The position numbers and the translations under genes were made by a program. Of a DNA stretch of 64,000 bases, positions 9,471 through 18,429 are shown in pieces. The DNA comes from Kitasatospora viridis (GTDB lineage: Bacteria; Actinomycetota; Actinomycetes; Streptomycetales; Streptomycetaceae), in NCBI RefSeq assembly GCF_007829815.1, contig NZ_VIWT01000001.1, positions 3,805,501-3,869,500 on the forward strand, in the 5' to 3' direction. The notes below the pieces were generated by a model. It saw nothing but the letters and a program-made list of their open reading frames with translations, was not told the origin of the DNA and made no database searches. The stretch's first letter is position 1; the number at the start of each line of letters is the position of its first letter.

Positions 9471-10685
9471 GTGAACCGTCCTCATGCATTGACGCTCCGT
9501 TCGCGGGTGGCGGCACTGGAGGCCGAGCTGGTCGCCTTCCGCCGCGACCTGCACCGCCATCCCGAGCTGGGCCGTCAGGAGTTCCGCACCACGAAGAAGT
9601 TGACGGACCGTCTGGTCGCGGCCGGCCTGTCGCCGAAGGTGCTGCCCGGCGGCACCGGGCTGATCTGCGACCTGGTCCCGCCCGGCACCCCGGCCGGCAC
9701 CGAGCTGATCGCCTTCCGGGCCGACATCGACGCGCTGCCCATTCCGGACGCCAAGACCGAGGTGCCGTACCGCTCCACGGTGCCCGGCCAGGCCCACGCC
9801 TGCGGCCACGACGTGCACACCACGGTGCTGCTCGGCACCGCGCTGGTGCTGGCCGAGGCGCTGCGGGACGGCCGGCTGACCCGGCCGGTGCGGCTGATCT
9901 TCCAGCCCGCCGAGGAGGTGATGCCGGGCGGCGCGCTGGACGTGATCGCGGCCGGCGGCATGGCGGGGGTCGGACGGATCTTCGCGGTGCACTGCGACCC
10001 GAAGGTGGAGGTCGGGAAGATCGGCCTGCGGGTCGGCGCGATCACCTCGGCCTGCGACGCACTGGTGCTCAGCCTGGACGGGCCGGGCGGCCACACCGCC
10101 CGCCCGCACCTGACCACCGATCTGGTGACGGCGGTGGCCCGGCTGGCCGCCGACCTGCCCGGCGCGCTGGCCCGCCGGATGGATCCGCGCTGGGGCGTCT
10201 CGCTGGTGTGGGGCCGGATCGAGGCGGGCTCGGCGCCCAACGTGATCCCGCAGCACGCCGAGCTGGAGGGCACCGTGCGCTGCCTGGAGCTGGAGGGCTG
10301 GCGGCGGGTGCCGGACCAGCTGGAGGACCTGATCCCCACGATGGCCGAAATCCACCGGGCCAAGTGGAGCCTCGACTACAAGCGCGGGGTCCCGCCGGTG
10401 GTGAACGAGGTCGAGTCGATCGACCAGCTCGATACGGCGATGAGGCGTCAGTTCGGTGTGCGAGGTGAAGAAGTCGTGGAGGCCACCGAGCAGTCGCTCG
10501 GCGGCGAGGACTTCTCCTGGTACCTGGAGCACGCCCCCGGGGCGCTGGCCCGGCTCGGCGTCCGGGGCCCGGACGAGACCCAGTCGCGCGACCTGCACCA
10601 GGGCCGGTTCGACGTGGACGAGCGGGCGATCGGCATCGGCGTGGAGCTCTTCGCCTCGCTGGCACTGGAACACGCCCGGCTCTGA
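9471..10685 (+). CDS. M20-family metallopeptidase / amidohydrolase
   Basis: The product of about 404 residues is an M20 amidohydrolase of the hippurate hydrolase/aminoacylase type. Zinc-site motifs are visible: RADIDALP, HACGHDVHTT, QPAEEVMPGG and, near the end, LGGEDFSWYLEH; the His of FAVHCD is also expected. The dimerisation domain begins near GGHTARPHL. The frame is open to ATG 9372, but the conserved start is VNRPHALTLR at GTG 9471. A -10-like hexamer (TAGTCT) ends 7 bases before this GTG, which would fit a leaderless transcript. The natural substrate (an N-acyl amino acid or peptide) is not evident. Confidence 0.85.
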   Translation: MNRPHALTLRSRVAALEAELVAFRRDLHRHPELGRQEFRTTKKLTDRLVAAGLSPKVLPGGTGLICDLVPPGTPAGTELIAFRADIDALPIPDAKTEVPYRSTVPGQAHACGHDVHTTVLLGTALVLAEALRDGRLTRPVRLIFQPAEEVMPGGALDVIAAGGMAGVGRIFAVHCDPKVEVGKIGLRVGAITSACDALVLSLDGPGGHTARPHLTTDLVTAVARLAADLPGALARRMDPRWGVSLVWGRIEAGSAPNVIPQHAELEGTVRCLELEGWRRVPDQLEDLIPTMAEIHRAKWSLDYKRGVPPVVNEVESIDQLDTAMRRQFGVRGEEVVEATEQSLGGEDFSWYLEHAPGALARLGVRGPDETQSRDLHQGRFDVDERAIGIGVELFASLALEHARL

Positions 10686-10898
10686 TCCGAGGTTCGGGTC
10701 GGGCCGCCGGCCGGGCGCGGGTCGGGGTGTCAGCCCGACTCGGGGCCGGGTGTGAGCGAGGGCATGTCGAGGTCGCGGACCGGCGCCGTGGGAGACTCGG
10801 GGGCGTGCTGTGCGGTGATCACCGCCGCATAGCACAACCCTCGTGCCACGGTTTGATAACAACCCGAATGGCCGGGTGCCCTGTAATAAAACCGTGTT

Positions 10899-10910
10899 CT
10901 ACGCGCGTTA
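10899..10910. promoter_or_regulatory. Putative nucleoside-regulon operator upstream of the BMP transporter
   Basis: CTACGCGCGTTA matches the palindrome CTACGCGCGTAG (found exactly at add and deoC) at 10 of 12 bases. It lies 52 bases before the TTG start, downstream of a TAATAA element at 10884-10889 that could be a -10. Confidence 0.6.
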
Positions 10911-10961
10911 CGGTGGCGTCCAATCACGCCATACGGGTGTTGTGTAGAAGGAGATATTCCC

Positions 10962-12023
10962 TTGCGCCGTTCAGTAAAGCTCGCCGCGGTGGTGCTCTCG
11001 GGCTCCCTCGGCATCGCCTCGCTCGCCGCTTGCGGCGCAAAGGCCAACACCAGCTCCCCGTCCGCCTCCGGTGGCTCCGGCCTGAAGGTCGGCATGGCCT
11101 ACGACGTGGGCGGCCGCGGCGACCAGGGCTTCAACGACTCCGCCGCCGCCGGCCTGGACAAGGCCAAGGCCGACTTCGGCATCACCACCAACGAGGCCGA
11201 GGCCAAGACCGGTGAGTCGGACGCCGACAAGCAGCAGCGCCTGGAGAACCTGGTCACCGCCGGCTTCAACCCGATCATCGCCGTCGGTTACACCTACCAG
11301 CCCGCGGTCGACAACGTCGCCAAGGAGCACCCGAACGTCAAGTTCGCGATCATCGACTCGGACGACCCCAGCCAGCCGTCCAACGTGACCTCGCTGGAGT
11401 TCACCGAGCAGCAGAGCTCCTACCTGGCCGGCATCGCCGCCGCCCTGAAGACCAAGACCAAGCAGGTCGGCTTCATCGGTGGCGTGCAGTCCGAGCTGAT
11501 CAAGAAGTTCGAGGCCGGTTACCGCGCCGGTGTCGCGTCGGTGGACTCGAACATCAAGGTCGACGTCACCTACCTGAGCACCCCGCCGGACAACAGCGGC
11601 TTCGCCGACCCGGCGAAGGGCAAGTCCGCCGCGCAGGGCCAGCTGGACAAGGGCGACGACGTGATCTACGCCGCCGCCGGCGCCTCCGGCACCGGTGCGA
11701 TCCAGGCCGTGGCCGCCAAGCAGGGCGCGTGGGCGATCGGTGTCGACACCGACCAGGCCAAGCAGCCCGCGCTGAACGCCTACAAGAACTCGATCCTGAC
11801 CTCGGCGCTGAAGAACGTGAACACCGCGGTGTACTCGTACATCCAGAGCGTCAAGAACGGCCAGCCGGAGACCGGCATCCAGCGCTTCGACCTGAAGTCG
11901 GGCGGTGTGGGCCTCGCCACCACCGGCGGCAACATCGACGACATCAAGTCCAAGCTGGACGCCGCCACCCAGCAGATCGTCTCCGGCGCGACCCAGATCC
12001 CGACCGCCCCGCCGGCCGGCTGA
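10962..12023 (+). CDS. BMP-family ABC transporter substrate-binding lipoprotein (nucleoside uptake)
   Basis: The product has 353 residues. A lipoprotein signal peptide ends in SLAAC (Cys about 24). The mature protein starts KVGMAYDVGGRGDQGFNDSAAAGL, the typical opening of the BMP/PnrA family that binds purine or pyrimidine nucleosides. LAGIAAALKTKTKQVGFIGG is another family segment. The start is TTG at 10962, set by AAGGAG at 10948-10953. It is followed by an ATPase and two permeases, then cytidine deaminase and thymidine phosphorylase, which supports nucleosides as the substrate. An operator-like palindrome lies upstream at 10899. Confidence 0.9.
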   Translation: MRRSVKLAAVVLSGSLGIASLAACGAKANTSSPSASGGSGLKVGMAYDVGGRGDQGFNDSAAAGLDKAKADFGITTNEAEAKTGESDADKQQRLENLVTAGFNPIIAVGYTYQPAVDNVAKEHPNVKFAIIDSDDPSQPSNVTSLEFTEQQSSYLAGIAAALKTKTKQVGFIGGVQSELIKKFEAGYRAGVASVDSNIKVDVTYLSTPPDNSGFADPAKGKSAAQGQLDKGDDVIYAAAGASGTGAIQAVAAKQGAWAIGVDTDQAKQPALNAYKNSILTSALKNVNTAVYSYIQSVKNGQPETGIQRFDLKSGGVGLATTGGNIDDIKSKLDAATQQIVSGATQIPTAPPAG

Positions 12024-12078
12024 GTCAGCGTCACCCAGGCAACACCGCAGTAAGTCACGAGTACGAGGGAGGGGCCCG

Positions 12079-14016
12079 GTGGGTCGCGCGCGAGCGCACT
12101 CCGCCGGGCCTCACCCGTCTTCGGATCGCCATCCCCGGCGCCCGCCGCGCGCTCCCGCGGCCCGCGCACCCCACCGGCCTCCCCCCGGCGCAACGACGCG
12201 CCCCGCCGAACACCAGGAGATCGCCATCAGCGCATCCAGCCCCTCCCCCACCAAGGGAGGCAACCCCGGCGCGGGGACCGCGGCCGTCGAGCTGCGCGGG
12301 ATCACCAAGCGCTTCCCGGGTGTCGTGGCCAACCACGACATCAACCTCACCGTCCGCACCGGCACCGTGCACGCCCTGATGGGTGAGAACGGCGCGGGCA
12401 AGTCGACCTTGATGAAGATCCTCTACGGCATGCAGCGGCCGGACGAGGGCACCATCGCGATCAACGGCGAGCAGGTCGAGTTCGCCACCCCCGGCGACGC
12501 GATCGCCCGCGGCATCGGCATGGTCCACCAGCACTTCATGCTGGCCGACAACCTGACCGTGCTGGAGAACGTGGTGCTGGGCGGCGAGAAGCTGCACGGC
12601 ATCGGCGGCAAGGCCAAGGCGAAGATCAAGGAGATCTCCGACCAGTACGGCCTCGGGGTCCGCCCGGACGCCCTGGTCGAGGACCTCGGCGTGGCCGAGC
12701 GCCAGCGGGTGGAGATCCTCAAGGTGCTCTACCGCGGCGCCCGGATCCTGATCCTGGACGAGCCCACCGCGGTGCTGGTGCCGCAGGAGGTCGACGCGCT
12801 CTTCGACAACCTGCGCGAGCTCAAGGCCGAGGGCGTCACCGTCATCTTCATCTCGCACAAGCTGCACGAGGTGCTCTCGGTGGCCGACGCGATCTCGGTG
12901 ATCCGCCGCGGCACCACGGTCGGCGACGCCGACCCGAAGCAGGTGACGGCCCGCCAGCTGGCCGAGCTGATGGTCGGCAGCGAACTGCCCAACCCGGAGA
13001 GCCGCGAGTCCACCGTCACCGCGACCGAGATGCTCAAGGTCGAGGGCCTGCGGATCGCCAAGCCCGATGCCGAGGGCATCGAGCGCGTGGTGCTGGACGA
13101 CATCTCGATGACCATCCGCAAGGGCGAGATCCTCGGCGTCGCCGGCGTCGAGGGCAACGGCCAGGCCGAGCTGGTCGAGGCGATCATGGGCATGCTCCCG
13201 CTGGACGCCGGCACCGTGGTGCTGGACGGCCGGGACCTCACCCCCGCGCTCACCCGGGCCCGCCGCGAGGCCGGCATCGGCTACATCCCCGAGGACCGCC
13301 ACCGGCACGGCCTGCTGCTGGAGGCCCCGCTCTGGGAGAACCGGATCCTCGGCCACGTCACCGAGGCGCCCAACTCCAAGGGCTTGCGGCTCGACCCGGC
13401 CGCGGCCCGCCGCGACACCGAGCGGATCGTGCGCGAGTTCGACGTGCGCACCCCCGGCATCGAGGTCACCGCGGCCTCGCTCTCCGGCGGCAACCAGCAG
13501 AAGCTGATCGTCGGCCGGGAGATGAGCCACCGGCCCAAGCTGCTGATCGCCGCCCACCCGACCCGCGGCGTGGACGTCGGCGCGCAGGCGCAGATCTGGG
13601 GCCAGATCCGCGAGGCCCAGCGCGAGGGCCTGGCGGTGCTGCTGATCTCCGCCGACCTGGACGAGCTGATCGGCCTGTCCGACACCATCCGGGTGATCTA
13701 CCGCGGCCGCCTGGTGGCGGACGCCGACCCGGCCACCGTCACCGCCGAGGACCTCGGCACCGCGATGACCGGCGCGGCCGCCGGCCACATCGAGTCCGAC
13801 GAGGCGGCGCTCGCCGAGGCGGCCGTCGTCGCCGAGGAGGAGCTCGGCAAGCTCGACGTCCCGCTGGCGGAGGCCATCGAGGACGCCGTCGCGGACTCCG
13901 CCGAGGGTGCCGCCGAGGACGCTGCCGAGAGTGCCGCGGAGGGCACCGGCGGGGACGCCGCCGAGGGCACCACCACCACCGAGACCGCCGGCGACGACGC
14001 CGAGGCGGGGGAGTGA
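12079..14016 (+). CDS. BMP-type nucleoside ABC transporter ATP-binding protein (duplicated ATPase)
   Basis: The protein has two ATPase halves. The first has Walker A GENGAGKST, an atypical signature region (EDLGVAERQRVEIL) and Walker B ILILDEPTAVL. The second has a degenerate Walker A (GVEGNGQAEL) and signature LSGGNQQK. This matches sugar/nucleoside importers such as NupO. The start is a problem: GTG 12079 behind GGGAGGGG is the only usual start codon, but it adds about 49 Pro/Arg-rich residues. A perfect AGGAGA at 12215-12220 is instead followed after 5 bases by ATC at 12226, exactly where relatives begin. The C-terminus has an acidic Ala/Glu-rich tail of about 70 residues. GTGA overlap or close spacing joins it to the permease gene. 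Confidence 0.88.
   Translation: MGRARAHSAGPHPSSDRHPRRPPRAPAARAPHRPPPGATTRPAEHQEIAISASSPSPTKGGNPGAGTAAVELRGITKRFPGVVANHDINLTVRTGTVHALMGENGAGKSTLMKILYGMQRPDEGTIAINGEQVEFATPGDAIARGIGMVHQHFMLADNLTVLENVVLGGEKLHGIGGKAKAKIKEISDQYGLGVRPDALVEDLGVAERQRVEILKVLYRGARILILDEPTAVLVPQEVDALFDNLRELKAEGVTVIFISHKLHEVLSVADAISVIRRGTTVGDADPKQVTARQLAELMVGSELPNPESRESTVTATEMLKVEGLRIAKPDAEGIERVVLDDISMTIRKGEILGVAGVEGNGQAELVEAIMGMLPLDAGTVVLDGRDLTPALTRARREAGIGYIPEDRHRHGLLLEAPLWENRILGHVTEAPNSKGLRLDPAAARRDTERIVREFDVRTPGIEVTAASLSGGNQQKLIVGREMSHRPKLLIAAHPTRGVDVGAQAQIWGQIREAQREGLAVLLISADLDELIGLSDTIRVIYRGRLVADADPATVTAEDLGTAMTGAAAGHIESDEAALAEAAVVAEEELGKLDVPLAEAIEDAVADSAEGAAEDAAESAAEGTGGDAAEGTTTTETAGDDAEAGE
12215..12220 (+). promoter_or_regulatory. 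Strong ribosome binding site facing an ATC codon
   Basis: AGGAGA sits 5 bases before in-frame ATC 12226, after which ISASSPSP leads straight into the ATPase domain. No ATG, GTG or TTG follows this site in frame before the domain begins. Either initiation is at AUC or the base differs from ATG by mutation or sequence error. Confidence 0.5.
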
Positions 14017-14021
14017 CCGAC

Positions 14022-15209
14022 ATGACCACTTCGACCGAATCCTCCCCCGGCCTCCGGCCGGGCGGTGCCCCCAGGCGCGGCCGGCTCCAGCGGATCGACC
14101 GCGAGCGGCTGGTGCTGGCCATCGCGGCCCCCGTGCTGGCCGTCCTCGTCTCGGTGGCGATCTGCTGCGTGCTGCTCGCCGCCGCCGGCTACAACCCGTT
14201 CGACGCCTTCCGGGTGATGAGCAACTACGGCTTCGCCTCCAACGGCCAGGTGGCGATCCTGAACAAGGCGACCACCTACTACATCGCCGGCATCGCGGTC
14301 GCCTTCGGCTTCCGGATGAACCTGTTCAACATCGGTGCCAACGGCCAGTACCAGCTGGGTGCGCTGTTCGCCGCCTACGTCGGTGGCGCGGTCAACCTGC
14401 CCTCGTTCATCGAGATCCCGCTGGTGCTGGTCACCGCGATGCTGGTCGGCGGCTTCTGGGCGGGCATCGCCGGCGTCCTCAAGGTCACCCGCGGCGTCAA
14501 CGAGGTCATCTCGACCATCATGCTGAACGCGATCACCACCGGTGTGATCGGCGTGCTGCTGGTGCCCGGCCGCTTCGCGCCGGAGATCAAGACCGGCAGC
14601 AGCAACAGCATCCAGACCAAGACGATGGCCGCGTCCAGCGACTTCTTCACCTTCAACACCAACGGTGGCAAGCTCTACGGCTTCATCATCATCGCGGTGC
14701 TGCTCGGCGTGCTGTTCCAGCTCACCCTGAGCCGCACCCGGTTCGGCTTCGACCTGCGGGCCACCGGCCGCTCGGAGGAGGCGGCCGGCGCCAGCGGCGT
14801 CAACGTCAAGCGGATGGTGCTGATCAGCATGTGCGTCTCCGGCGCGCTCGCCGGTCTGATCGGCATGCCCGACCTGCTCTCCGCGGACACCGGCCACTTC
14901 TTCGGCCAGAGCGTCCAGGCCGGTGTCGGCTTCACCGGCATCGCGATCGCCCTGCTCGGCCGCAACACCCCGATCGGCATCGCCTTCGCGACCCTGCTCT
15001 GGGCCTTCCTGGACGCCACCGCCGGGCAGCTGTCGACGAGCAACTACCCGCCCGAGATCGTCAACGTCATGCAGGGCACCATCGTCATCTGCGTGGTCGT
15101 CGCCTACGAGCTGGTCCGCCGCTTCGGCATCAAGCGCCAGCAGCAGAAGGTCGGCGCTCAGCTCGCCGCCCAGGCCGCCGCCGCGGCGAAGAAGGAGGTA
15201 GCGGCATGA
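14022..15209 (+). CDS. BMP-type nucleoside ABC transporter permease (first)
   Basis: This protein of about 395 residues has 8-10 membrane segments and belongs to the BPD_transp_2 permeases. MNLFNIGANGQYQLGALFAAY and TRGVNEVISTIMLNAI are the characteristic family segments. ATG 14022 has GGGGGAG 8 bases upstream; GTG 14013, overlapping the ATPase stop, is an alternative. The C-terminus (AAQAAAAAKKEVAA) is an Ala/Lys tail. It overlaps the second permease gene by ATGA, so translation is probably coupled. Confidence 0.9.
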   Translation: MTTSTESSPGLRPGGAPRRGRLQRIDRERLVLAIAAPVLAVLVSVAICCVLLAAAGYNPFDAFRVMSNYGFASNGQVAILNKATTYYIAGIAVAFGFRMNLFNIGANGQYQLGALFAAYVGGAVNLPSFIEIPLVLVTAMLVGGFWAGIAGVLKVTRGVNEVISTIMLNAITTGVIGVLLVPGRFAPEIKTGSSNSIQTKTMAASSDFFTFNTNGGKLYGFIIIAVLLGVLFQLTLSRTRFGFDLRATGRSEEAAGASGVNVKRMVLISMCVSGALAGLIGMPDLLSADTGHFFGQSVQAGVGFTGIAIALLGRNTPIGIAFATLLWAFLDATAGQLSTSNYPPEIVNVMQGTIVICVVVAYELVRRFGIKRQQQKVGAQLAAQAAAAAKKEVAA

Positions 15210-16477
15210 GCACCGCAACCGAGACCCGTCCCAAGCCGGCCGGCAAGACCCCGGCCAAGGGCAACCGCAAGCTCTCCTGGCCGATGGCGCTGCTGCTGTC
15301 CGCCGGCATCCTGGTGCTCTTCTCGGTGGTCGGCATGATCACCGGGAACCACAGCCTGACCTCCTCCGACCAGATCGCCGCCGCCCTCGGCGCGGCGGTG
15401 CCGATCGGCATGGCCGGCCTCGGCGGCCTCTGGTCCGAGCGGGCCGGCGTGGTCAACATCGGCCTCGAAGGCATGATGGTGGCCGGCACCTTCGCCGGCG
15501 CCTGGACCGGCTACCTGGTCAACCCCTGGGTCGGCCTGCTGGCGGGCATGGCGGCCGGCGCGCTCGGCGGCCTGCTGCACGCGGTGATCACCGTCGGTTT
15601 CGGCGTGGACCACATCGTCTCCGGCGTCGGCATCAACCTGCTGATCCCGGGCCTGTGCCTCTACATCAACCGGATCTACTACCAGGACTACGTCAACGCC
15701 GGTGCCGGTGCCTCGAAGTCGCCGCCGACCCCGCCGCTGCCGTACATCACCGTCGAGCACCTGTCGCAGTGGCTGGGCACGATCGAGAAGCACCACTGGT
15801 TCGTGCTCTCCGACCTGGCCGGCGTGCTCGGCGGCCTGGTGACCAACATGTCGGTGGTGACGCTGATCGCGATCGCCATGCTGGTGATGACCTACTTCGT
15901 GCTCTGGCGGACCACCTTCGGCCTGCGGCTGCGCTCCTGCGGCGAGAACCCGGTCGCCGCCGAGTCGCTGGGCGTCAACGTCTACAAGTACAAGTACATC
16001 GCGGTGATCGCCTCCGGTGCCTTCGCCGGCCTGGGCGGCGCCTACCTGTCGATGGTCGCGGCCAGCGTCTACCAGGACGGGCAGACCGGCGGCCGCGGCT
16101 ACATCGGTCTGGCCGCGATGATCTTCGGCAACTGGCTGCCCGGCGGCCTGGCCACCGGCGCCGGCCTGTTCGGCTTCACCGACAGCCTGCAGCTGCGCGA
16201 CCCGAGCTCGGTGCACGTGCTGCTGCTGGTGATCGCGATCGTGCTGGCGCTGATGGGCCTGTGGAACCTCTACCGGCGCAAGTGGGTCGGCGCGGCGGTC
16301 ACCCTGGTGCTGGCCGGCGCGGTGGCGCTCTGGTACTCCAGCACCTCCACGGTGGAGCGCCCGCTGATCGTCGCCTCGCCGTACGTGATCACCCTGGTGG
16401 TGCTGGCGCTCTCCGCCCAGCGGCTGCGCCCGCCGAAGGCGGACGGCCAGATCTACCGCAAGGGCATGGGCAAGTGA
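15206..16477 (+). CDS. BMP-type nucleoside ABC transporter permease (second)
   Basis: The start ATG at 15206 overlaps the previous stop (ATGA) and has AAGGAGG at 15192-15198. The 423-residue protein has about ten membrane segments; GLWSERAGVVNIGLEGMM is the hallmark of the second permease in nucleoside importers, and SCGENPVAAESLGVNVYKYK is the cytosolic coupling loop. Two further hydrophobic segments lie after about residue 350. It ends in a GTGA overlap with cytidine deaminase, so uptake and first catabolic step are translated together. Confidence 0.9.
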   Translation: MSTATETRPKPAGKTPAKGNRKLSWPMALLLSAGILVLFSVVGMITGNHSLTSSDQIAAALGAAVPIGMAGLGGLWSERAGVVNIGLEGMMVAGTFAGAWTGYLVNPWVGLLAGMAAGALGGLLHAVITVGFGVDHIVSGVGINLLIPGLCLYINRIYYQDYVNAGAGASKSPPTPPLPYITVEHLSQWLGTIEKHHWFVLSDLAGVLGGLVTNMSVVTLIAIAMLVMTYFVLWRTTFGLRLRSCGENPVAAESLGVNVYKYKYIAVIASGAFAGLGGAYLSMVAASVYQDGQTGGRGYIGLAAMIFGNWLPGGLATGAGLFGFTDSLQLRDPSSVHVLLLVIAIVLALMGLWNLYRRKWVGAAVTLVLAGAVALWYSSTSTVERPLIVASPYVITLVVLALSAQRLRPPKADGQIYRKGMGK

Positions 16478-16884
16478 CGACCGGGCAGGTGACGGACCCC
16501 CGGCTCGTCGACTGGGAAGCGCTGCGCGCGGCCGCCCGGGACGCGATGTCCCGGGCGTACGCCCCGTACAGCAAGTACCCGGTCGGTGCCGCGGCCCTGG
16601 TGGACGACGGCCGGGTGGTCACCGGGTGCAACGTGGAGAACGCCTCCTACGGGCTCGCGCTGTGCGCCGAGTGCGGCCTGGTCTCCGCGCTGCACGCCGG
16701 CGGCGGCGGCCGGCTGGTCGCGTTCACCTGCGTGGACGGTGCCGGGCAGCTGCTGATGCCGTGCGGGCGGTGCCGCCAGCTGCTCTACGAGCACGGCGGT
16801 CCGGAGCTGCTGGTCGAGCTGCCGAGCGGGATCAAGCCGATGACCGAGGTGCTGCCGGACGCGTTCGGTCCGGAGCGGTTGTAG
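16474..16884 (+). CDS. cdd: Cytidine deaminase
   Basis: The 136-residue protein is the small homotetrameric type of cytidine deaminase, which converts (deoxy)cytidine to (deoxy)uridine. Zinc and catalytic residues are in NVENASYGLALCAECGLVSA (Cys-Ala-Glu) and PCGRCRQ. The start is GTG 16474, overlapping the permease stop. Its last codons (FGPERL) are part of a 26-base sequence repeated in tandem just beyond the stop. It is the fifth gene of the nucleoside uptake operon; a hairpin at 16963 separates it from deoA. Confidence 0.93.
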   Translation: MTTGQVTDPRLVDWEALRAAARDAMSRAYAPYSKYPVGAAALVDDGRVVTGCNVENASYGLALCAECGLVSALHAGGGGRLVAFTCVDGAGQLLMPCGRCRQLLYEHGGPELLVELPSGIKPMTEVLPDAFGPERL

Positions 16885-16935
16885 CGCGGGTCGGTCCGGA
16901 GCGGTTGTCGCGCGATCGACTCGGAGCGGCTGTAG
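16865..16935 (+). repeat. Degenerate 26-bp tandem repeat spanning the cdd stop codon
   Basis: Unit 1 (16865-16890) includes the last cdd codons and the stop. Unit 2 (16891-16916) is nearly the same, with TAG changed to TCG. Unit 3 (from 16916) is more diverged but keeps CGGAGCGG. It looks like local duplication of the gene end. Confidence 0.7.
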
Positions 16936-16947
16936 TCAGCAGCACTG

Positions 16948-16959
16948 TGACGCGCGTAG
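16948..16959. promoter_or_regulatory. Putative nucleoside-regulon operator upstream of deoA
   Basis: TGACGCGCGTAG matches CTACGCGCGTAG at 10 of 12 bases, with one half-site degenerate. It lies 80 bases before deoA and just before the 16963 hairpin. Confidence 0.5.
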
Positions 16960-16962
16960 AGT

Positions 16963-17003
16963 GACGAGTGGGGCGGCCTGAGCAGTGGGCCGCCCCACTC
17001 GTC
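16963..17003 (+). terminator. Hairpin between cdd and deoA
   Basis: A perfect 16-bp stem (16963-16978 with 16988-17003, 9-base loop) is followed by TCTTCCT. It could end the transporter-cdd transcript or act as an attenuator in the deoA leader, since deoA starts only 37 bases later. Confidence 0.75.
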
Positions 17004-17039
17004 TCTTCCTGCCCCGCCGTTCTTCTCTGGAGCCGTGCC

Positions 17040-18317
17040 ATGGACGTCATCTCCGTCATCACCGCCAAGCGTGACCGCCGCGAGCTGACCGACGATCAGA
17101 TCGACTGGGTCATCGACGCCTACACCCGCGGCGCCGTGGCCGACGAGCAGATGTCCGCGCTGGCCATGGCGATCCTGCTGAACGGGATGAACCTGCGGGA
17201 GATCGGCCGCTGGACCGAGGCGATGATCCGCTCCGGGGTCCGGATGGACTTCTCCTCCCTCGGCGTGCCCACCTCCGACAAGCACTCCACCGGCGGCGTC
17301 GGCGACAAGATCACCCTGCCGCTCGCCCCGCTGGTGGCGGCCTGCGGCGCCGCCGTGCCGCAGCTCTCCGGGCGCGGCCTCGGCCACACCGGCGGCACCC
17401 TCGACAAGCTGGAGTCGATCCCCGGCTGGCGGGCGCTGCTCTCCAACGAGGAGATGCTCCAGGTGCTGCGCGACACCGGCGCGGTGATCTGCGCGGCGGG
17501 CGACGGGCTGGCCCCCGCCGACAAGAAGCTCTACGCGCTGCGCGACGTCACCGGCACCGTCGAGGCGATCCCGCTGATCGCCTCCTCGATCATGTCCAAG
17601 AAGATCGCCGAGGGCACCGGCGCGCTGGTGCTGGACGTCAAGGTCGGCTCCGGCGCCTTCATGAAGAACCTGGCCGACGCCCAGGAGCTGGCCCGCACCA
17701 TGGTCGGCCTGGGCCGCGGCGCCGGGGTCAACACGGTGGCGCTGCTCACCGACATGTCCACCCCGCTCGGCCTGACCGCGGGCAACGCGCTGGAGGTGCG
17801 CGAGTCGGTCGAGGTGCTGGCCGGCGGCGGCCCGGCCGACGTGGTCGAGCTGACCGTGGCGCTGGCCCGCGAGATGCTGTCCGCCGCCGGCGTGCACGGC
17901 AAGGACCCGGCCGAGGCGCTCAAGGACGGCTCGGCGATGGACCACTGGCGCCGCATGATCAGCGCCCAGGGCGGCGACGTGGACGCCCCGCTGCCGGTCG
18001 CCCGCGAGCAGCACGTCATCGCGGCCCCCGCCACCGGCGTGCTCACCGCCCTCGACGCCTACGCCGTCGGCGTCTGCGCCTGGCGCCTGGGCGCCGGCCG
18101 GGCCCGCAAGGAGGACCCGGTGCAGGCCGGCGCGGGCGTCGAGATGCACGCCAAGCCGGGCGACACGGTGACGGCGGGTCAGCCCCTGCTGACCCTGCAC
18201 ACCGACACCCCCGAGCGCTTCGAGTACGCGATCGAGGCCCTGGAGGGCGGCATCGCCGTCTCCCCGGCCGGCACCGAGTACACCCGCACCCCGCTGATCC
18301 TGGACCGGATCGGGTGA
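17040..18317 (+). CDS. deoA: Thymidine phosphorylase
   Basis: The 425-residue protein phosphorolyses thymidine or deoxyuridine to the base and deoxyribose-1-phosphate. MDVISVITAKRDRRELTDDQI opens the helical domain, and DKHSTGGVGDK is the phosphate-binding signature. LDKLESIPG and VGSGAFMK are family segments, and the C-terminal barrel-sandwich domain (residues about 345-425) is complete. ATG 17040 has GGAG 7 bases upstream; the longer open frame to 16968 runs through the hairpin. The products feed deoC (40.6 kb in this window). Confidence 0.93.
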   Translation: MDVISVITAKRDRRELTDDQIDWVIDAYTRGAVADEQMSALAMAILLNGMNLREIGRWTEAMIRSGVRMDFSSLGVPTSDKHSTGGVGDKITLPLAPLVAACGAAVPQLSGRGLGHTGGTLDKLESIPGWRALLSNEEMLQVLRDTGAVICAAGDGLAPADKKLYALRDVTGTVEAIPLIASSIMSKKIAEGTGALVLDVKVGSGAFMKNLADAQELARTMVGLGRGAGVNTVALLTDMSTPLGLTAGNALEVRESVEVLAGGGPADVVELTVALAREMLSAAGVHGKDPAEALKDGSAMDHWRRMISAQGGDVDAPLPVAREQHVIAAPATGVLTALDAYAVGVCAWRLGAGRARKEDPVQAGAGVEMHAKPGDTVTAGQPLLTLHTDTPERFEYAIEALEGGIAVSPAGTEYTRTPLILDRIG

Positions 18318-18358
18318 TCGGGAGCGGTCGGACGACCGTCTGACGCCGTTGGGTCCGT

Positions 18359-18395
18359 CGATGGGCGGTACGCGTGGAACGCGTGCCGCCCATCG
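18359..18395 (+). terminator. Terminator after deoA
   Basis: A 16-bp stem with one G-U type mismatch (18359-18374 with 18380-18395) and loop TGGAA lies 41 bases after the deoA stop. Confidence 0.8.
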
Positions 18396-18429
18396 GCGTT
18401 TCGGCTGACCGGCGCCATGGTGGCGCGGT

